A stretch of 61,898 nt of DNA from Rhodocyclaceae bacterium (lineage in GTDB: Bacteria; Pseudomonadota; Gammaproteobacteria; Burkholderiales; Rhodocyclaceae), in contig JALNXH010000020.1 in assembly GCA_023230455.1 (NCBI GenBank), positions 1 to 61,898 on the forward strand, given 5' to 3'. A model generated the notes under the pieces. It did no database searches. It was not told the DNA's origin and was given only the letters and a program-made list of their open reading frames with translations. Below, one piece after another: positions 42,173-51,534 of this stretch (its first letter is position 1; each line of letters starts with the position of its first letter). The translations under genes and the position numbers were made by a program.

Positions 42173-43003
42173 ATGCCCGCAATTTTACTGCAACTGCTTG
42201 CCGCCACCCTCTATATCGCACTCGCGCTCCTCGGCTGGAAAGGCCGTCCGCGCGGACCGGCGCTGGATCAGACGCAACGATCGGCATCGGCGATCGAGCG
42301 TTGGCTGCTTTTTTTCGCCTTGCTGCTTCATGCCGCCAGCCTGAAAGGGGAAATATTTCCCGGCGACGCAATGCGCTTCAGCTTCGCCATTGCACTTTCG
42401 GTCATGGTCTGGCTCGCCTTGACTTTGTACTGGGTCGAAGGTTTTTACGCTCGACTGGAGGGTTTGCAGCTCATTGGCCTGCCCCTGGCCGTTGTCTGTG
42501 TTTTGTTGCCGGCAGTCATGCCCGGCGAACACATTCTGGCCAACGCCCATTCGACGGGCTTCCGCATGCACTTCCTGATGGCCATGCTGGCCTACAGCTT
42601 GTTTACCTTGGCCGCCTTCCATGCGCTGCTGATGGCGGTGCTGGAAAAAAATCTGCACCGCGGCCAACTGCCGCCGCTACTCGCCGGCCTGCCACCTCTG
42701 CTGACCATGGAGTCCCTGCTGTTTCAGCTGATTCATGTAGCCTTCGTTTTGCTGACCCTGACCATCGGCAGCGGTATCTTCTTTTCCGAATCGCTGTTTG
42801 GCAAGGCTCTGACGCTAAATCACAAGACCGTTTTCGCCGTCATTTCCTGGATGATTTTCGCCGCGCTATTGATCGGTCGGCATATGCGCGGCTGGCGCGG
42901 CCGTTTTGCGCTGCGCTGGACCCTGGCGGGGTTCGGTGCCCTTCTGCTGGCCTATGTTGGCACCCGTTTCGTCCTTGAAGTCATTCTAGGCCGAGTAAGT
43001 TGA
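42173..43003 (+). CDS. CcsA/YpjD-like inner-membrane protein
   Basis: 276 residues with eight membrane helices and conserved histidines (H-A-A-S-L-K-G near 52 and N-H-K-T-V-F near 220), the CcsA/HemX-like cytochrome assembly family. Members next to ffh and a CorC/CorB gene are usually called YpjD; the role is not established, possibly heme handling. Confidence 0.85.
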   Translation: MPAILLQLLAATLYIALALLGWKGRPRGPALDQTQRSASAIERWLLFFALLLHAASLKGEIFPGDAMRFSFAIALSVMVWLALTLYWVEGFYARLEGLQLIGLPLAVVCVLLPAVMPGEHILANAHSTGFRMHFLMAMLAYSLFTLAAFHALLMAVLEKNLHRGQLPPLLAGLPPLLTMESLLFQLIHVAFVLLTLTIGSGIFFSESLFGKALTLNHKTVFAVISWMIFAALLIGRHMRGWRGRFALRWTLAGFGALLLAYVGTRFVLEVILGRVS

Positions 43004-43057
43004 CAGGCCCTGACACGGCCGGGATACTGGCCGTGTCATCACTCACCTACCCGTCGC

Positions 43058-44335
43058 TTGGAAGGCATACCCATCCCCGCTCAGCTGGTAACGCTGGGCA
43101 TTTTGCTGATCGTTTCCGGTTTTTTCGCGATGGCCGAAACGGCCATGATGGCCAGCAACCGCTACCGGCTGCGGGCGCTCGAAAAAACCGGCCATGGCGG
43201 TGCCAAGCGAGCGCTGGCACTGCTCGGCAAGACGGACAAACTGCTCGGCGTCATTCTGCTGTTCAATACGCTGATCAAAGCCGCAATCGCAACGCTGGCC
43301 GGCTTACTTACCGTTGAGCTGTTCGGCGAGGAAAAATGGATTCTCGGCGCCGGAACCCTGATCGTTTCGCTGCTGATCCTGATCTTCGCCGAAATCACCC
43401 CTAAGGTTCTCGGCGCAGCGTACGCCGATACATTAGCGGCCGCCTCCAGCTATGTACTGAAGCCTGTGTTGCGCATCTCCGATCCGCTGGTCTCATCGGT
43501 CAACGTCATCGTTGCCGGTCTGCTCCGTCTCACCCACCTCACCCCTCACTCCGGCACAGGACACGAGTCCCTCACCCCCGAGGAACTGCGATCAATCGTG
43601 CTCGAATCGAGTCACGGCATCCCTGTCCAGCACCGCAGCCTGCTGCTCAACCTGTTCGATCTGGAACACATCTCGGTCGACGACGTCATGACTCCGCGGG
43701 GCGCAATCGAAGCCATCGACCTGGATCAAAGCGAAGAGCAAATTCGGAAACAATTGGGCACCAGCTATCACACCCGTTTGCCGGTGTACGACAACGACCC
43801 AAACAACGTGATCGGTATCATTCATCAGCGGCGACTGCTGGCCCAGATCATCGACGGCGAATGGAGCCTGAAAAACCTTCGCGAACGCCTGATAGAGCCT
43901 TATTTCATTCCCGCCGGCACCGGACTTTACGCGCAACTACAGTTCTTCCAAGAGAACCGGCAACGGCTGGGGCTGGTGGTCGATGAATATGGCGAGATTC
44001 TCGGACTCGTCACGCTGGAGGACATCATTGAGGAAATCATCGGCAAATTCACCACCAGTACTCCCGGCGTCGCCAATGCCCTTTTCTGGGATACGGAAGG
44101 AACCGCGCTGGTCGAGGGAAGCAAGACCCTGCGTGAGGTGAACCGCGCCCTGGAATTGAGTTTGCCGCTGGACGGACCGAAGACGATCAACGGCTTGGTG
44201 CTAGAGCATTTTCGCGACATTCCCGACGCGGGTGTCAGCGTGAAAATTGCCGGCGTCCCAGTCGAGGTCGTACAGACTCAGGACCGAGCGGTGAAAATGG
44301 TCCGGCTCATGCGGCCCGACGGCGCCGACGCGTAA
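43058..44335 (+). CDS. HlyC/CorC (CNNM/CorB)-family protein, DUF21-CBS-CorC
   Basis: 425 residues: DUF21 membrane domain with F-A-M-A-E-T-A-M-M-A-S-N-R-Y-R, a CBS pair beginning V-D-D-V-M-T-P-R, and a C-terminal CorC domain. The family handles Mg2+ export or transport. The TTG at 43058 gives the family start M-E-G-I-P although no clear ribosome site is seen. Confidence 0.9.
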   Translation: MEGIPIPAQLVTLGILLIVSGFFAMAETAMMASNRYRLRALEKTGHGGAKRALALLGKTDKLLGVILLFNTLIKAAIATLAGLLTVELFGEEKWILGAGTLIVSLLILIFAEITPKVLGAAYADTLAAASSYVLKPVLRISDPLVSSVNVIVAGLLRLTHLTPHSGTGHESLTPEELRSIVLESSHGIPVQHRSLLLNLFDLEHISVDDVMTPRGAIEAIDLDQSEEQIRKQLGTSYHTRLPVYDNDPNNVIGIIHQRRLLAQIIDGEWSLKNLRERLIEPYFIPAGTGLYAQLQFFQENRQRLGLVVDEYGEILGLVTLEDIIEEIIGKFTTSTPGVANALFWDTEGTALVEGSKTLREVNRALELSLPLDGPKTINGLVLEHFRDIPDAGVSVKIAGVPVEVVQTQDRAVKMVRLMRPDGADA

Positions 44336-44445
44336 TACACCACACCGCTGCCCAAGCGGCATCTGGTACCATTCCGGGCAGATAGTGCCCCGTAGCAGGG
44401 TGAGTGCAGCGAAGTTCGGCATATTTGTACGCGTAAGGGGTAGCC

Positions 44446-45669
44446 ATGGCCACCGCAGCAAAAAGCGACAAACAAAAAGAAACCACGTTCTCCTGGGAAG
44501 GCAAGGATCGTTCGGGGAAAGTCGTCCGCGGCGATATGCGCGCCGCCAGCGAGACCGTGGCGCGCGCTGCGCTGAGGCGCCAGGGCATTATGGTCAGCAA
44601 GGTAAAGAAGCAGTCGTCCAAAGGCGGCGGAACCATCACCGAGAAGGACATCACGCTGTTCACCCGGCAGTTGGCCACCATGATGAAGGCTGGGGTTCCC
44701 TTGCTGCAATCCTTCGACATCGTCAGCAAGGGCTCCAGCAACGGCGCCGTGACCAAGCTTTTGCAGGACATCAAGAACGAGGTTGAAACAGGCTCCAGCC
44801 TGAATCAGGCGTTCCGCAAATATCCGCTCTATTTCGATGCGCTGTTCTGCAATCTGGTCGGCGCCGGCGAACAGGCCGGGATTCTGGAAGGCCTGCTGGA
44901 TCGCCTTGCCACCTATAAGGAAAAGATGCTAGGGATCAAGGCCAAGATCAAGGGCGCCCTGTTCTACCCGACGGCGGTGATCGTGGTGTCGTTCATCGTG
45001 GTGGCGATCATCATGATCTTCGTGATTCCCCAGTTCAAGACCGTATTCGCAAGCTTCGGCGCCAACCTGCCGGCGCCAACCATGATCGTGATCGCCATAT
45101 CCGAAATTTTTACCGCCTACTGGTGGGCCATATTCGGTGGCGTTGGTGGCGCCATTTACGGCTTCATGGCGATATGGAAGCGCTCCGAAGCCATGCAGAT
45201 CGTGATGGATCGGCTATCCCTTAAGGCTCCGGTGTTCGGCAACCTGTTGATGAAATCGGCTGTGGCGCGCTGGACTCGCACCTTGTCCACGATGTTTGCA
45301 GCCGGCGTGCCGCTGGTTGAAGCGCTCGACTCGGTTGCCGGGGCCGCCGGCAACTATGTGTTCAAAATGGCGACCAAGCAGATTCAGAGCGAGGTTGCCA
45401 CCGGCAACAGCCTGACGGTATCGATGCAGAACGCGAATGTATTCCCCTCCATGGTGATTCAGATGGTCGCCATCGGCGAAGAATCGGGGCAACTCGACTC
45501 CATGTTGAGTAAGGTCGCCGATTTCTTCGAGCAGGAGGTGGATGATGCCGTAGAGTCCCTTTCTAGCCTGATGGAGCCGATGATCATGGCGATTCTGGGC
45601 GTCCTGATTGGCGGCATCGTCGTGGCCATGTACCTGCCGATCTTCAAACTCGGCTCCGTGGTCGGCTAG
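44446..45669 (+). CDS. pilC: Type IV pilus inner-membrane platform protein PilC
   Basis: 407 residues, GspF family: two repeated cytoplasmic four-helix domains each with T-R-Q-L-A-T-M-M-K-A-G-V-P-L-L or the matching T-L-S-T-M-F-A-A-G-V-P-L-V, and three membrane helices. It anchors the pilus motor ATPases. The gene for the extension ATPase PilB is not next to it here. Six bases separate it from pilD. Confidence 0.95.
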   Translation: MATAAKSDKQKETTFSWEGKDRSGKVVRGDMRAASETVARAALRRQGIMVSKVKKQSSKGGGTITEKDITLFTRQLATMMKAGVPLLQSFDIVSKGSSNGAVTKLLQDIKNEVETGSSLNQAFRKYPLYFDALFCNLVGAGEQAGILEGLLDRLATYKEKMLGIKAKIKGALFYPTAVIVVSFIVVAIIMIFVIPQFKTVFASFGANLPAPTMIVIAISEIFTAYWWAIFGGVGGAIYGFMAIWKRSEAMQIVMDRLSLKAPVFGNLLMKSAVARWTRTLSTMFAAGVPLVEALDSVAGAAGNYVFKMATKQIQSEVATGNSLTVSMQNANVFPSMVIQMVAIGEESGQLDSMLSKVADFFEQEVDDAVESLSSLMEPMIMAILGVLIGGIVVAMYLPIFKLGSVVG

Positions 45670-45675
45670 CCTCGA

Positions 45676-46524
45676 ATGCTGTCAGATCCGCTCTTGACCG
45701 CGCTCGTATGCGGCGGCCTAGGATTGCTCGTCGGCAGCTTTCTCAACGTGGTCATCCACCGGCTGCCGCGCATGATGGAGCGCGACTGGGCCGAGCAATG
45801 CGCCGAATTAAGGGGCGAACAAGCCCCGATCACGGAAACACTGACCCTTGCAACCCCCCGCTCGCGCTGCCCCCATTGCGGCCGCCAGATCGGTGCGCTG
45901 GAAAACATCCCGATCTTCAGCTATCTGATTCTCAACGGCCGCTGTAGCGGCTGCCGGGCACGCATCAGCCCCCGCTACCCGCTGGTGGAAGCGCTGACCG
46001 GCCTGCTGTTCGGCTATGCCGGCTGGCGTTTCGGCTTCGGCTGGGCAACCGTCGGCTGCCTGCTGTTCATCGGCGCCGCAATCGCACTGTCATTCATCGA
46101 TTTCGACACTCAACTGCTCCCCGACGACATCACCCTGCCGCTACTCTGGGCCGGCCTGCTGTTCAACACATTCGGGGTATTCACCGATCTGCGCAGCGCG
46201 GTCGTCGGTGCGATGGCCGGATATCTTTCGCTGTGGGGCGTTTATTGGCTGTTCAAGTTAGCGACCGGCAAGGAAGGCATGGGTTACGGCGACTTCAAGC
46301 TGCTGGCAGCAATCGGCGCCTGGCTGGGCTGGCAAATCCTGCCCGTAACCATCCTGCTCTCCTCTTTTGTCGGCGCGGTGGTCGGCATTGCGCTGATCGT
46401 CTTCGCTCGCCACGGGCGCAATGTACCGATCCCCTTCGGCCCCTATCTGGCAGCAGCCGGCATAATTGCCCTGTTCTGGGGCAAGCCGCTAACGCAGGCC
46501 TATCTAGGCAGCTTGGCCTCTTGA
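45676..46524 (+). CDS. pilD: Prepilin leader peptidase / N-methyltransferase PilD
   Basis: 282 residues, eight membrane helices. Two C-x2-C pairs (C-P-H-C, C-S-G-C) bind zinc in the N-terminal loop. Catalytic aspartates lie in F-I-D-F-D and G-Y-G-D-F-K. It cleaves and methylates type IV prepilins. Confidence 0.95.
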   Translation: MLSDPLLTALVCGGLGLLVGSFLNVVIHRLPRMMERDWAEQCAELRGEQAPITETLTLATPRSRCPHCGRQIGALENIPIFSYLILNGRCSGCRARISPRYPLVEALTGLLFGYAGWRFGFGWATVGCLLFIGAAIALSFIDFDTQLLPDDITLPLLWAGLLFNTFGVFTDLRSAVVGAMAGYLSLWGVYWLFKLATGKEGMGYGDFKLLAAIGAWLGWQILPVTILLSSFVGAVVGIALIVFARHGRNVPIPFGPYLAAAGIIALFWGKPLTQAYLGSLAS

Positions 46525-46626
46525 ATACGGCCTCCAGCATCCCCAACTAAGGCCGTGTGCCTGTCGATTGCCGGTCATTGGCATCAGGACCTTACGTTAT
46601 AATTTGAACCTTTTACGGAGGCGATC

Positions 46627-46884
46627 ATGCCTATCTACGCCTATCGTTGCACAAGTTGCGGATTCGAAAACGATGTCATGCAAAAAATGGCGGACGCCCC
46701 GCTGACTGACTGTCCCGAGTGTTCCGCCGCAACCTTCAGCAAGCAACTCACCGCCGCCGGTTTCCAGCTCAAGGGCTCGGGCTGGTACGCGACGGACTTC
46801 AAGGGCGGCGCCAAACCCAAACCTGACAGCCCTCCACCCTGTCAGGGTGGTACCGGTACCTGCCCGTCTGGATCCTGCGGTTGA
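46627..46884 (+). CDS. FmdB-family zinc-ribbon protein
   Basis: 85 residues with M-P-I-Y-A-Y-R-C-T-S-C-G and C-P-E-C forming the FmdB zinc ribbon, then a low-complexity tail with extra cysteines. Function unknown. It overlaps the DUF502 gene start. The order FmdB, DUF502, aspS is common in Betaproteobacteria. Confidence 0.9.
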   Translation: MPIYAYRCTSCGFENDVMQKMADAPLTDCPECSAATFSKQLTAAGFQLKGSGWYATDFKGGAKPKPDSPPPCQGGTGTCPSGSCG

Positions 46885-47501
46885 AAAAATATTTCATCAC
46901 TGGCCTGCTGATTTGGGTGCCGCTGGCCATCACGGCTTGGGTATTGGCGCTGATCGTCCGTACCATGGATCAGTCGTTGCTGCTGCTGCCCCAAGCGCTG
47001 CGGCCGGAAGCCCTGCTCGGGATTTACATCCCCGGCATCGGGGCGGTGGTGACGGTGCTGGTGGTCTTCCTCACCGGATTTCTCACTGCCAACATCATCG
47101 GCCAGAAACTGGTGCGCTTCTGGGAAGGCGTACTTGCCCGCATCCCGGTAGTGAAATCGATCTACTACAGCGTAAAACAAGTCAGCGACACACTTTTTTC
47201 CGGTAGTGGCGAAGCCTTTCGCAAGGTCTTGCTGGTGCGCTATCCGCATGCCGGAACGTGGTCGTTGGCGTTCCAGACGGGGATGCCCGCCCGCGAAATT
47301 GCCGATCTGCTGAACGACGAGCACGTCGGGGTATTCATTCCCACCACACCGAGCCCGGTGAACGGTTTCTTTTTTTTCGTCCCCCGTCGCGACATCATCG
47401 AACTGGATATGGGTATCGACGAAGCCCTTAAATACATCGTCTCAATGGGCGTCGTCGCACCACCAATGATCAATCCCGCCGGTCGGGCCCAGAACGAATA
47501 G
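46881..47501 (+). CDS. DUF502 family membrane protein
   Basis: 206 residues with two N-terminal membrane helices (about 5-27 and 50-75) and the typical P-V-V-K-S-I-Y and F-I-P-T-T-P-S-P-V-N-G motifs. The start is a TTG overlapping the FmdB stop (TTGA 46881-46884). Function unknown. Confidence 0.9.
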   Translation: MKKYFITGLLIWVPLAITAWVLALIVRTMDQSLLLLPQALRPEALLGIYIPGIGAVVTVLVVFLTGFLTANIIGQKLVRFWEGVLARIPVVKSIYYSVKQVSDTLFSGSGEAFRKVLLVRYPHAGTWSLAFQTGMPAREIADLLNDEHVGVFIPTTPSPVNGFFFFVPRRDIIELDMGIDEALKYIVSMGVVAPPMINPAGRAQNE

Positions 47502-47572
47502 GTCGACGGAACACCATAAATTTAAGCGCCGCCGGTTCTCAGGCGGCTTCCCCTTCAAGTACGGAACCCACC

Positions 47573-49372
47573 ATGCGCACCCACTACTGCGGCCAGTTGA
47601 ACGCCGGCCTCACCGATCAGATCGTCACCCTCTGCGGCTGGGCCCACCGCCGCCGCGACCACGGCGGGGTCATCTTCATCGATCTGCGCGACCGCGAGGG
47701 TCTGGCCCAGATCGTCTGCGATCCCGATCGCGCCGACACTTTCGCTACCGCCGAGACGGTGCGCAGCGAATTCGTCCTCAGGGTTACCGGCAAGGTACGG
47801 CGGCGCCCCGCGGGGACCACCAACGCCAACCTGGCCTCCGGAGAGGTGGAAATTCTCTGCCATGGACTGGAAATCCTCAACGCCGCGGTCACCCCCCCGT
47901 TTCAGCTCGACGATGAAAACCTCTCCGAGAACGTACGGCTGACACACCGGGTGATCGATCTACGCCGCCCGCAGATGGCGAAAAACCTGATCCTGCGCTA
48001 TCAGGTAGCACGCGCATTCCGCCGCTTCCTCGACGATAACGGCTTTATCGACATTGAAACCCCGATGCTGACCAAGAGCACCCCGGAAGGCGCGCGCGAC
48101 TATCTGGTTCCCTCCCGCGTCCATCCCGGCCAGTTCTTCGCCCTGCCGCAATCGCCGCAACTGTTCAAGCAGCTATTGATGGTGGCCGGCTACGACCGCT
48201 ATTACCAGATCACCAAGTGCTTCCGTGACGAGGACCTGCGCGCCGATCGCCAGCCGGAATTCACCCAGGTGGATGTCGAGACGTCCTTCATGGACGAAAC
48301 CGCGATCACCGCGATGATGGAAGAGATGATCCGCACAGTGTTCAAGCAGACCTTGGACGTCGATCTGCCTCAGCCCTTCCCGCGAATCGGCTACGCCGAA
48401 GCCATGCGCCGCTTCGGTTCCGACAAGCCCGACCTGCGCGTCACCCTGGAACTTACCGATGTCACCGACGCCGTCGCCGATGTTGCCTTCAAGGTCTTTT
48501 CCGGCCCGGCGACCAGCGGCGGCCGCGTCGCCGCGCTGCGCGTTCCCAACGGCGCGACGCTCTCCCGCGGCGAAATCGACGGCTACACCGATTTTGTCAA
48601 GATTTACGGCGCCAAGGGCTTGGCCTACATCAAGGTCAACGACATCACCCAGCTCAACGAAACCGGCCTCCAGTCGCCCATCGTCAAGAACCTGCACATG
48701 CAGGCGCTCAAGATCATCGTCGAGCGCACCGGCGCACAGAACGGCGACCTGATCTTCTTCGGCGCCGACAAAACCAAGGTGGTCAACGACGCCCTCGGCG
48801 CCCTGCGCAGCAAGCTCGGTCACGAAAAAGGCTACCTCAACGGCAAGGCGTGGGAGCCCGTCTGGGTCGTGGACTTCCCGATGTTCGAATACGACGACGA
48901 AAACCGCCGCTGGAACGCCTGCCACCATCCATTTACGTCGCCGAAAGACGGCCACGACGCGTTCCTCAAGACCGATCCGGGCCAGTGCCTGGCCAAAGCC
49001 TACGATCTGGCTCTGAATGGCTGGGAAATCGGCGGCGGATCGGTACGTATCCACAAGGCTGATGTCCAGGCCAAGGTCTTCGAAGCGCTGGGTATCGGCG
49101 AAGAGGAACAGCAGCTCAAGTTCGGCTTCCTCCTGGACGCGCTGAAATACGGCGCACCGCCCCACGGCGGCTTGGCTTTCGGCCTTGATCGCATCGTCAC
49201 CATGATGACCGGCGCTGAATCGATTCGCGACGTGATCGCCTTCCCCAAAACGCAGCGCGCCCAGTGCCTACTCACCAACGCGCCGTCCGACGTCGATGAG
49301 AAGCAGTTGCGCGAGCTCCATGTTCGCCTGCGGCAGAAGATGGAAACCCAGGTGGAAGTCGGCAAGGGCTGA
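47573..49372 (+). CDS. aspS: Aspartyl-tRNA synthetase
   Basis: 599 residues: OB-fold anticodon domain (C-G-W-A-H-R-R-R-D-H-G), class II core with F-R-D-E-D-L-R-A-D-R-Q-P-E-F motif 2 and G-L-A-F-G-L-D-R motif 3, plus the bacterial GAD insertion. It charges tRNA-Asp. It is followed at two bases by the ribonuclease gene. Confidence 0.97.
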   Translation: MRTHYCGQLNAGLTDQIVTLCGWAHRRRDHGGVIFIDLRDREGLAQIVCDPDRADTFATAETVRSEFVLRVTGKVRRRPAGTTNANLASGEVEILCHGLEILNAAVTPPFQLDDENLSENVRLTHRVIDLRRPQMAKNLILRYQVARAFRRFLDDNGFIDIETPMLTKSTPEGARDYLVPSRVHPGQFFALPQSPQLFKQLLMVAGYDRYYQITKCFRDEDLRADRQPEFTQVDVETSFMDETAITAMMEEMIRTVFKQTLDVDLPQPFPRIGYAEAMRRFGSDKPDLRVTLELTDVTDAVADVAFKVFSGPATSGGRVAALRVPNGATLSRGEIDGYTDFVKIYGAKGLAYIKVNDITQLNETGLQSPIVKNLHMQALKIIVERTGAQNGDLIFFGADKTKVVNDALGALRSKLGHEKGYLNGKAWEPVWVVDFPMFEYDDENRRWNACHHPFTSPKDGHDAFLKTDPGQCLAKAYDLALNGWEIGGGSVRIHKADVQAKVFEALGIGEEEQQLKFGFLLDALKYGAPPHGGLAFGLDRIVTMMTGAESIRDVIAFPKTQRAQCLLTNAPSDVDEKQLRELHVRLRQKMETQVEVGKG

Positions 49373-49374
49373 TC

Positions 49375-49713
49375 GTGATTCGGACCGCCCTGGCGCTGCT
49401 GCTGACGCTCTTTCTGGGTGTCGCTACAGCGCGGGATTGGCCGCCGATTGCGTTTGCCGAACTGCCGCAGGAAGCGCAGCACACCCTGCGCCTGATCGAT
49501 GCGGGAGGCCCCTTTCCGTTCCGCCGCGACGGCACGGTATTTGGTAACTACGAACGCCGCCTGCCGCAGCAGAAACGCAGCTATTATCGCGAATACACAG
49601 TGCCCACGCCGGGAGCCCGCAACCGCGGCGCACGCCGTATCGTCATCGGCCAGCCAGACGAGCGCTACTACACCCCAGATCACTACCGCAGCTTTCGGAG
49701 GATCGTCCAGTGA
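49375..49713 (+). CDS. Secreted guanyl-specific ribonuclease (RNase Sa/T1 family)
   Basis: 112 residues: signal peptide (about 1-19) and a mature domain close to Streptomyces RNase Sa. E73 in Y-R-E-Y-T-V, R88 in G-A-R-R-I and H103 in T-P-D-H-Y-R-S-F match its catalytic E54, R69 and H85. The half-cystine pair of RNase Sa is absent, so no disulfide. Starts at GTG 49375 two bases after aspS and overlaps the barstar gene (GTGA 49710-49713). It cleaves after guanosine, and the barstar-like partner would neutralise it in the cytoplasm. Confidence 0.92.
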   Translation: MIRTALALLLTLFLGVATARDWPPIAFAELPQEAQHTLRLIDAGGPFPFRRDGTVFGNYERRLPQQKRSYYREYTVPTPGARNRGARRIVIGQPDERYYTPDHYRSFRRIVQ

Positions 49714-50144
49714 GCTACGAAACCCTGCTGCGGCGAACCGATATCGCCGGCGTCTACCACATGCCTCAAGGCGATACCGAATCGTTGGTCGTGGCAGCGG
49801 AAGCCAACGGCTATATGGTGTTTCGGGTCGATCTCGGCGCCGCTCGCGACAAGCAGCAAATGCTCGACGCCATCGCCAAGTCCCTGGCTTTTCCCGAATG
49901 GTTCGGTCACAGCTTCGACGCCCTGCTCGACTGCCTTGCGGATCTTGGCTGGCGCCCTGCCGAAGGTTATTTGGTGCTGCTGGAGCATTGCGACGGCATT
50001 CACGGCCGTGCCGAAGCCGACTTCGTCACCACGCTGCAAGTATTTTCCAATGCCGCCGAAGAGTGGCGCGAACAAGGTGTCGCTTTCTGGTGTCTGGTGG
50101 ACATGCTCGCCGACGGTATTTCCTGGCTGCCCTCGGTGACGTGA
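49710..50144 (+). CDS. Barstar-family ribonuclease inhibitor
   Basis: 144 residues with the barstar signature F-P-E-W-F-G-H-S-F-D-A-L-L-D-C-L-A-D-L preceded by a helical segment. Binds and blocks barnase/RNase Sa-type enzymes. It is translationally coupled to the ribonuclease before it (GTGA) and to nudB after it (GTGA 50141-50144). It is longer than classic barstar (about 90), with an extra N-terminal stretch. Confidence 0.92.
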   Translation: MSYETLLRRTDIAGVYHMPQGDTESLVVAAEANGYMVFRVDLGAARDKQQMLDAIAKSLAFPEWFGHSFDALLDCLADLGWRPAEGYLVLLEHCDGIHGRAEADFVTTLQVFSNAAEEWREQGVAFWCLVDMLADGISWLPSVT

Positions 50145-50593
50145 GCTTCAAGATTCCCATCTCCGTGCTGGTGATCATCCACACCCCGGAGTTGCAGATT
50201 TTGCTGCTGGAGCGGGCCCGCCACCCGGGCCTCTGGCAATCGGTCACCGGCAGCCAGGAAACCGGGGAAAACTTGATTGACACCGCACGCAGGGAAGTTG
50301 CGGAGGAAACCGGGATTCTCGCCTCTGCGGCAGATTTTCGGCCGTGGAATCTGACCAACAATTTCCGCATCACGCTGACTCCGGAGCGCTTTGCGCCGGG
50401 CACGCGCTATAACCGCGAACACGTCTTCGACCTTTGCGTGCCGAGGGTTTCGGTTGTAACGCTGGCCGCAGACGAGCACCTGGCCTATCGATGGCTACCC
50501 TGGAGGGAAGCCGCCGCGGCCTGCTTTTCCTGGAGCAACCGCGACGCGATCCTCATGCTCGGTCTGGAAAAATCTTCTGCCGCAGACAATTGA
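50141..50593 (+). CDS. nudB: Dihydroneopterin triphosphate diphosphatase (Nudix)
   Basis: 150 residues with the full Nudix box G-x5-E-x7-R-E-x2-E-E-x-G (from G-S-Q-E-T-G). The N-terminal K-I-P-I-S-V-L-V-I-I-H matches NudB of folate synthesis. The GTG start at 50141 overlaps the barstar stop. The 3' end overlaps the convergent CWC gene by 41 bases. Confidence 0.9.
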   Translation: MSFKIPISVLVIIHTPELQILLLERARHPGLWQSVTGSQETGENLIDTARREVAEETGILASAADFRPWNLTNNFRITLTPERFAPGTRYNREHVFDLCVPRVSVVTLAADEHLAYRWLPWREAAAACFSWSNRDAILMLGLEKSSAADN

Positions 50594-50759
50594 TGCAATA
50601 GCAGGACGCAGAGGCCTCGTCCCGCCGCGTGACCAGCGGCGGCAGATCGGCACACCAGCAGGTCTCGTTGCCGGCCTTTGCGCCGCAGGAGAACTCGCTC
50701 CCGCATTGCGGACAGACGCTGTTGGGACGGGTTGATTTGTGGGGGGCGGCGGCCATCAT
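50553..50759 (-). CDS. Cysteine-rich CWC family protein
   Basis: 68 residues with C-P-Q-C-G, C-G, C-W-C-A-D-L-P and C-Y-C-I-N-C motifs, the cysteine-rich CWC family, a probable metal-binding mini-protein. It lies 22 bases after the DUF2063 gene in the same direction, so it may be the last member of the metal-peptide operon. ATG 50759 or 50756 are both possible. Confidence 0.8.
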   Translation of the reverse strand: MMAAAPHKSTRPNSVCPQCGSEFSCGAKAGNETCWCADLPPLVTRRDEASASCYCINCLRQKIFPDRA

Positions 50760-50781
50760 CGGGTTTCTCTTCGGGCGGCTA

Positions 50782-51534
50782 TCATTTCCAGACGCCGAGG
50801 ATAGCCTGTTCGCAGGCCAGATCGGCCAACAGCCGGCGGCCATGGACAATCACCTGCGGCGGGTCCGGATGCGCCAGCTCGGCGGCAATCTTCATGCAAG
50901 CCTGGCTACCGCTGAGGGTTCCCGGCGCGAGCAGGTCGAGCAGGCGAGCCGCAACCGTGTTGATCTCCAGAAAACGGACGGCATCGCCGGTATCGCGGAA
51001 AACGACCAGATTCACCGCCTGCGGCTTGCGCGGCCGGTACGACAGGCCGATCCGCTGCACCGGCCAGCGATAGGCCAGGTTCATCAACGCTGGATTCAGC
51101 ACCGGCCGCCCCTGCATCAAATCGCCCGCGCCGTCGATGCGGCCAGGAGCGATGGCGACGTCCATCACGTCGACAGCCAACTCCACCCACTCATAGTGGG
51201 CCAGTTCCGGCAGATATGGCGGCAACGGCTGGGCGATCCCGCTTTCCGTCAGCCAGCGGAGAAATTCCCGCGGAATTTCGTGGAACCACGGCGTCTGGCT
51301 GCGCCATTCGGCGAAAAAGCGGCGCCCGAGCCGGCGCCAGCGACGCTCGCCGAGAAGACTTCGGGTAATAGGGAAGCAGGCATCGATAAACCCGACCAGA
51401 TTGTTGAACAGCAGCTCGTCATAGAGCGCCATGCGCCGCGCCGAAACGCCAGCCGGTCGCGGATGGGCGCGCGGATCGCGGACGTGGAGAGCGAAGTCGC
51501 GCTGAAACCGCTGAAACGGATGGACGGCACTCAT
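50782..51534 (-). CDS. DUF2063 protein, MNIO partner (BufC/HvfC-like)
   Basis: 250 residues. The N-terminal F-Q-R-F-Q-R-D-F-A-L-H-V-R-D-P domain of DUF2063 is followed by a C-terminal winged-helix-like region. These proteins bind the precursor peptide and present it to the DUF692 enzyme (established for MbnC-like and HvfC-like partners). Coupled to the enzyme gene by ATGA at 51531-51534. Confidence 0.92.
   Translation of the reverse strand: MSAVHPFQRFQRDFALHVRDPRAHPRPAGVSARRMALYDELLFNNLVGFIDACFPITRSLLGERRWRRLGRRFFAEWRSQTPWFHEIPREFLRWLTESGIAQPLPPYLPELAHYEWVELAVDVMDVAIAPGRIDGAGDLMQGRPVLNPALMNLAYRWPVQRIGLSYRPRKPQAVNLVVFRDTGDAVRFLEINTVAARLLDLLAPGTLSGSQACMKIAAELAHPDPPQVIVHGRRLLADLACEQAILGVWK

Noticed and set aside
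49375..50144. Contact-dependent inhibition or polymorphic toxin module
   Set aside because: The ribonuclease is a stand-alone secreted protein with its own signal peptide. No large exoprotein, Rhs or immunity array is nearby.
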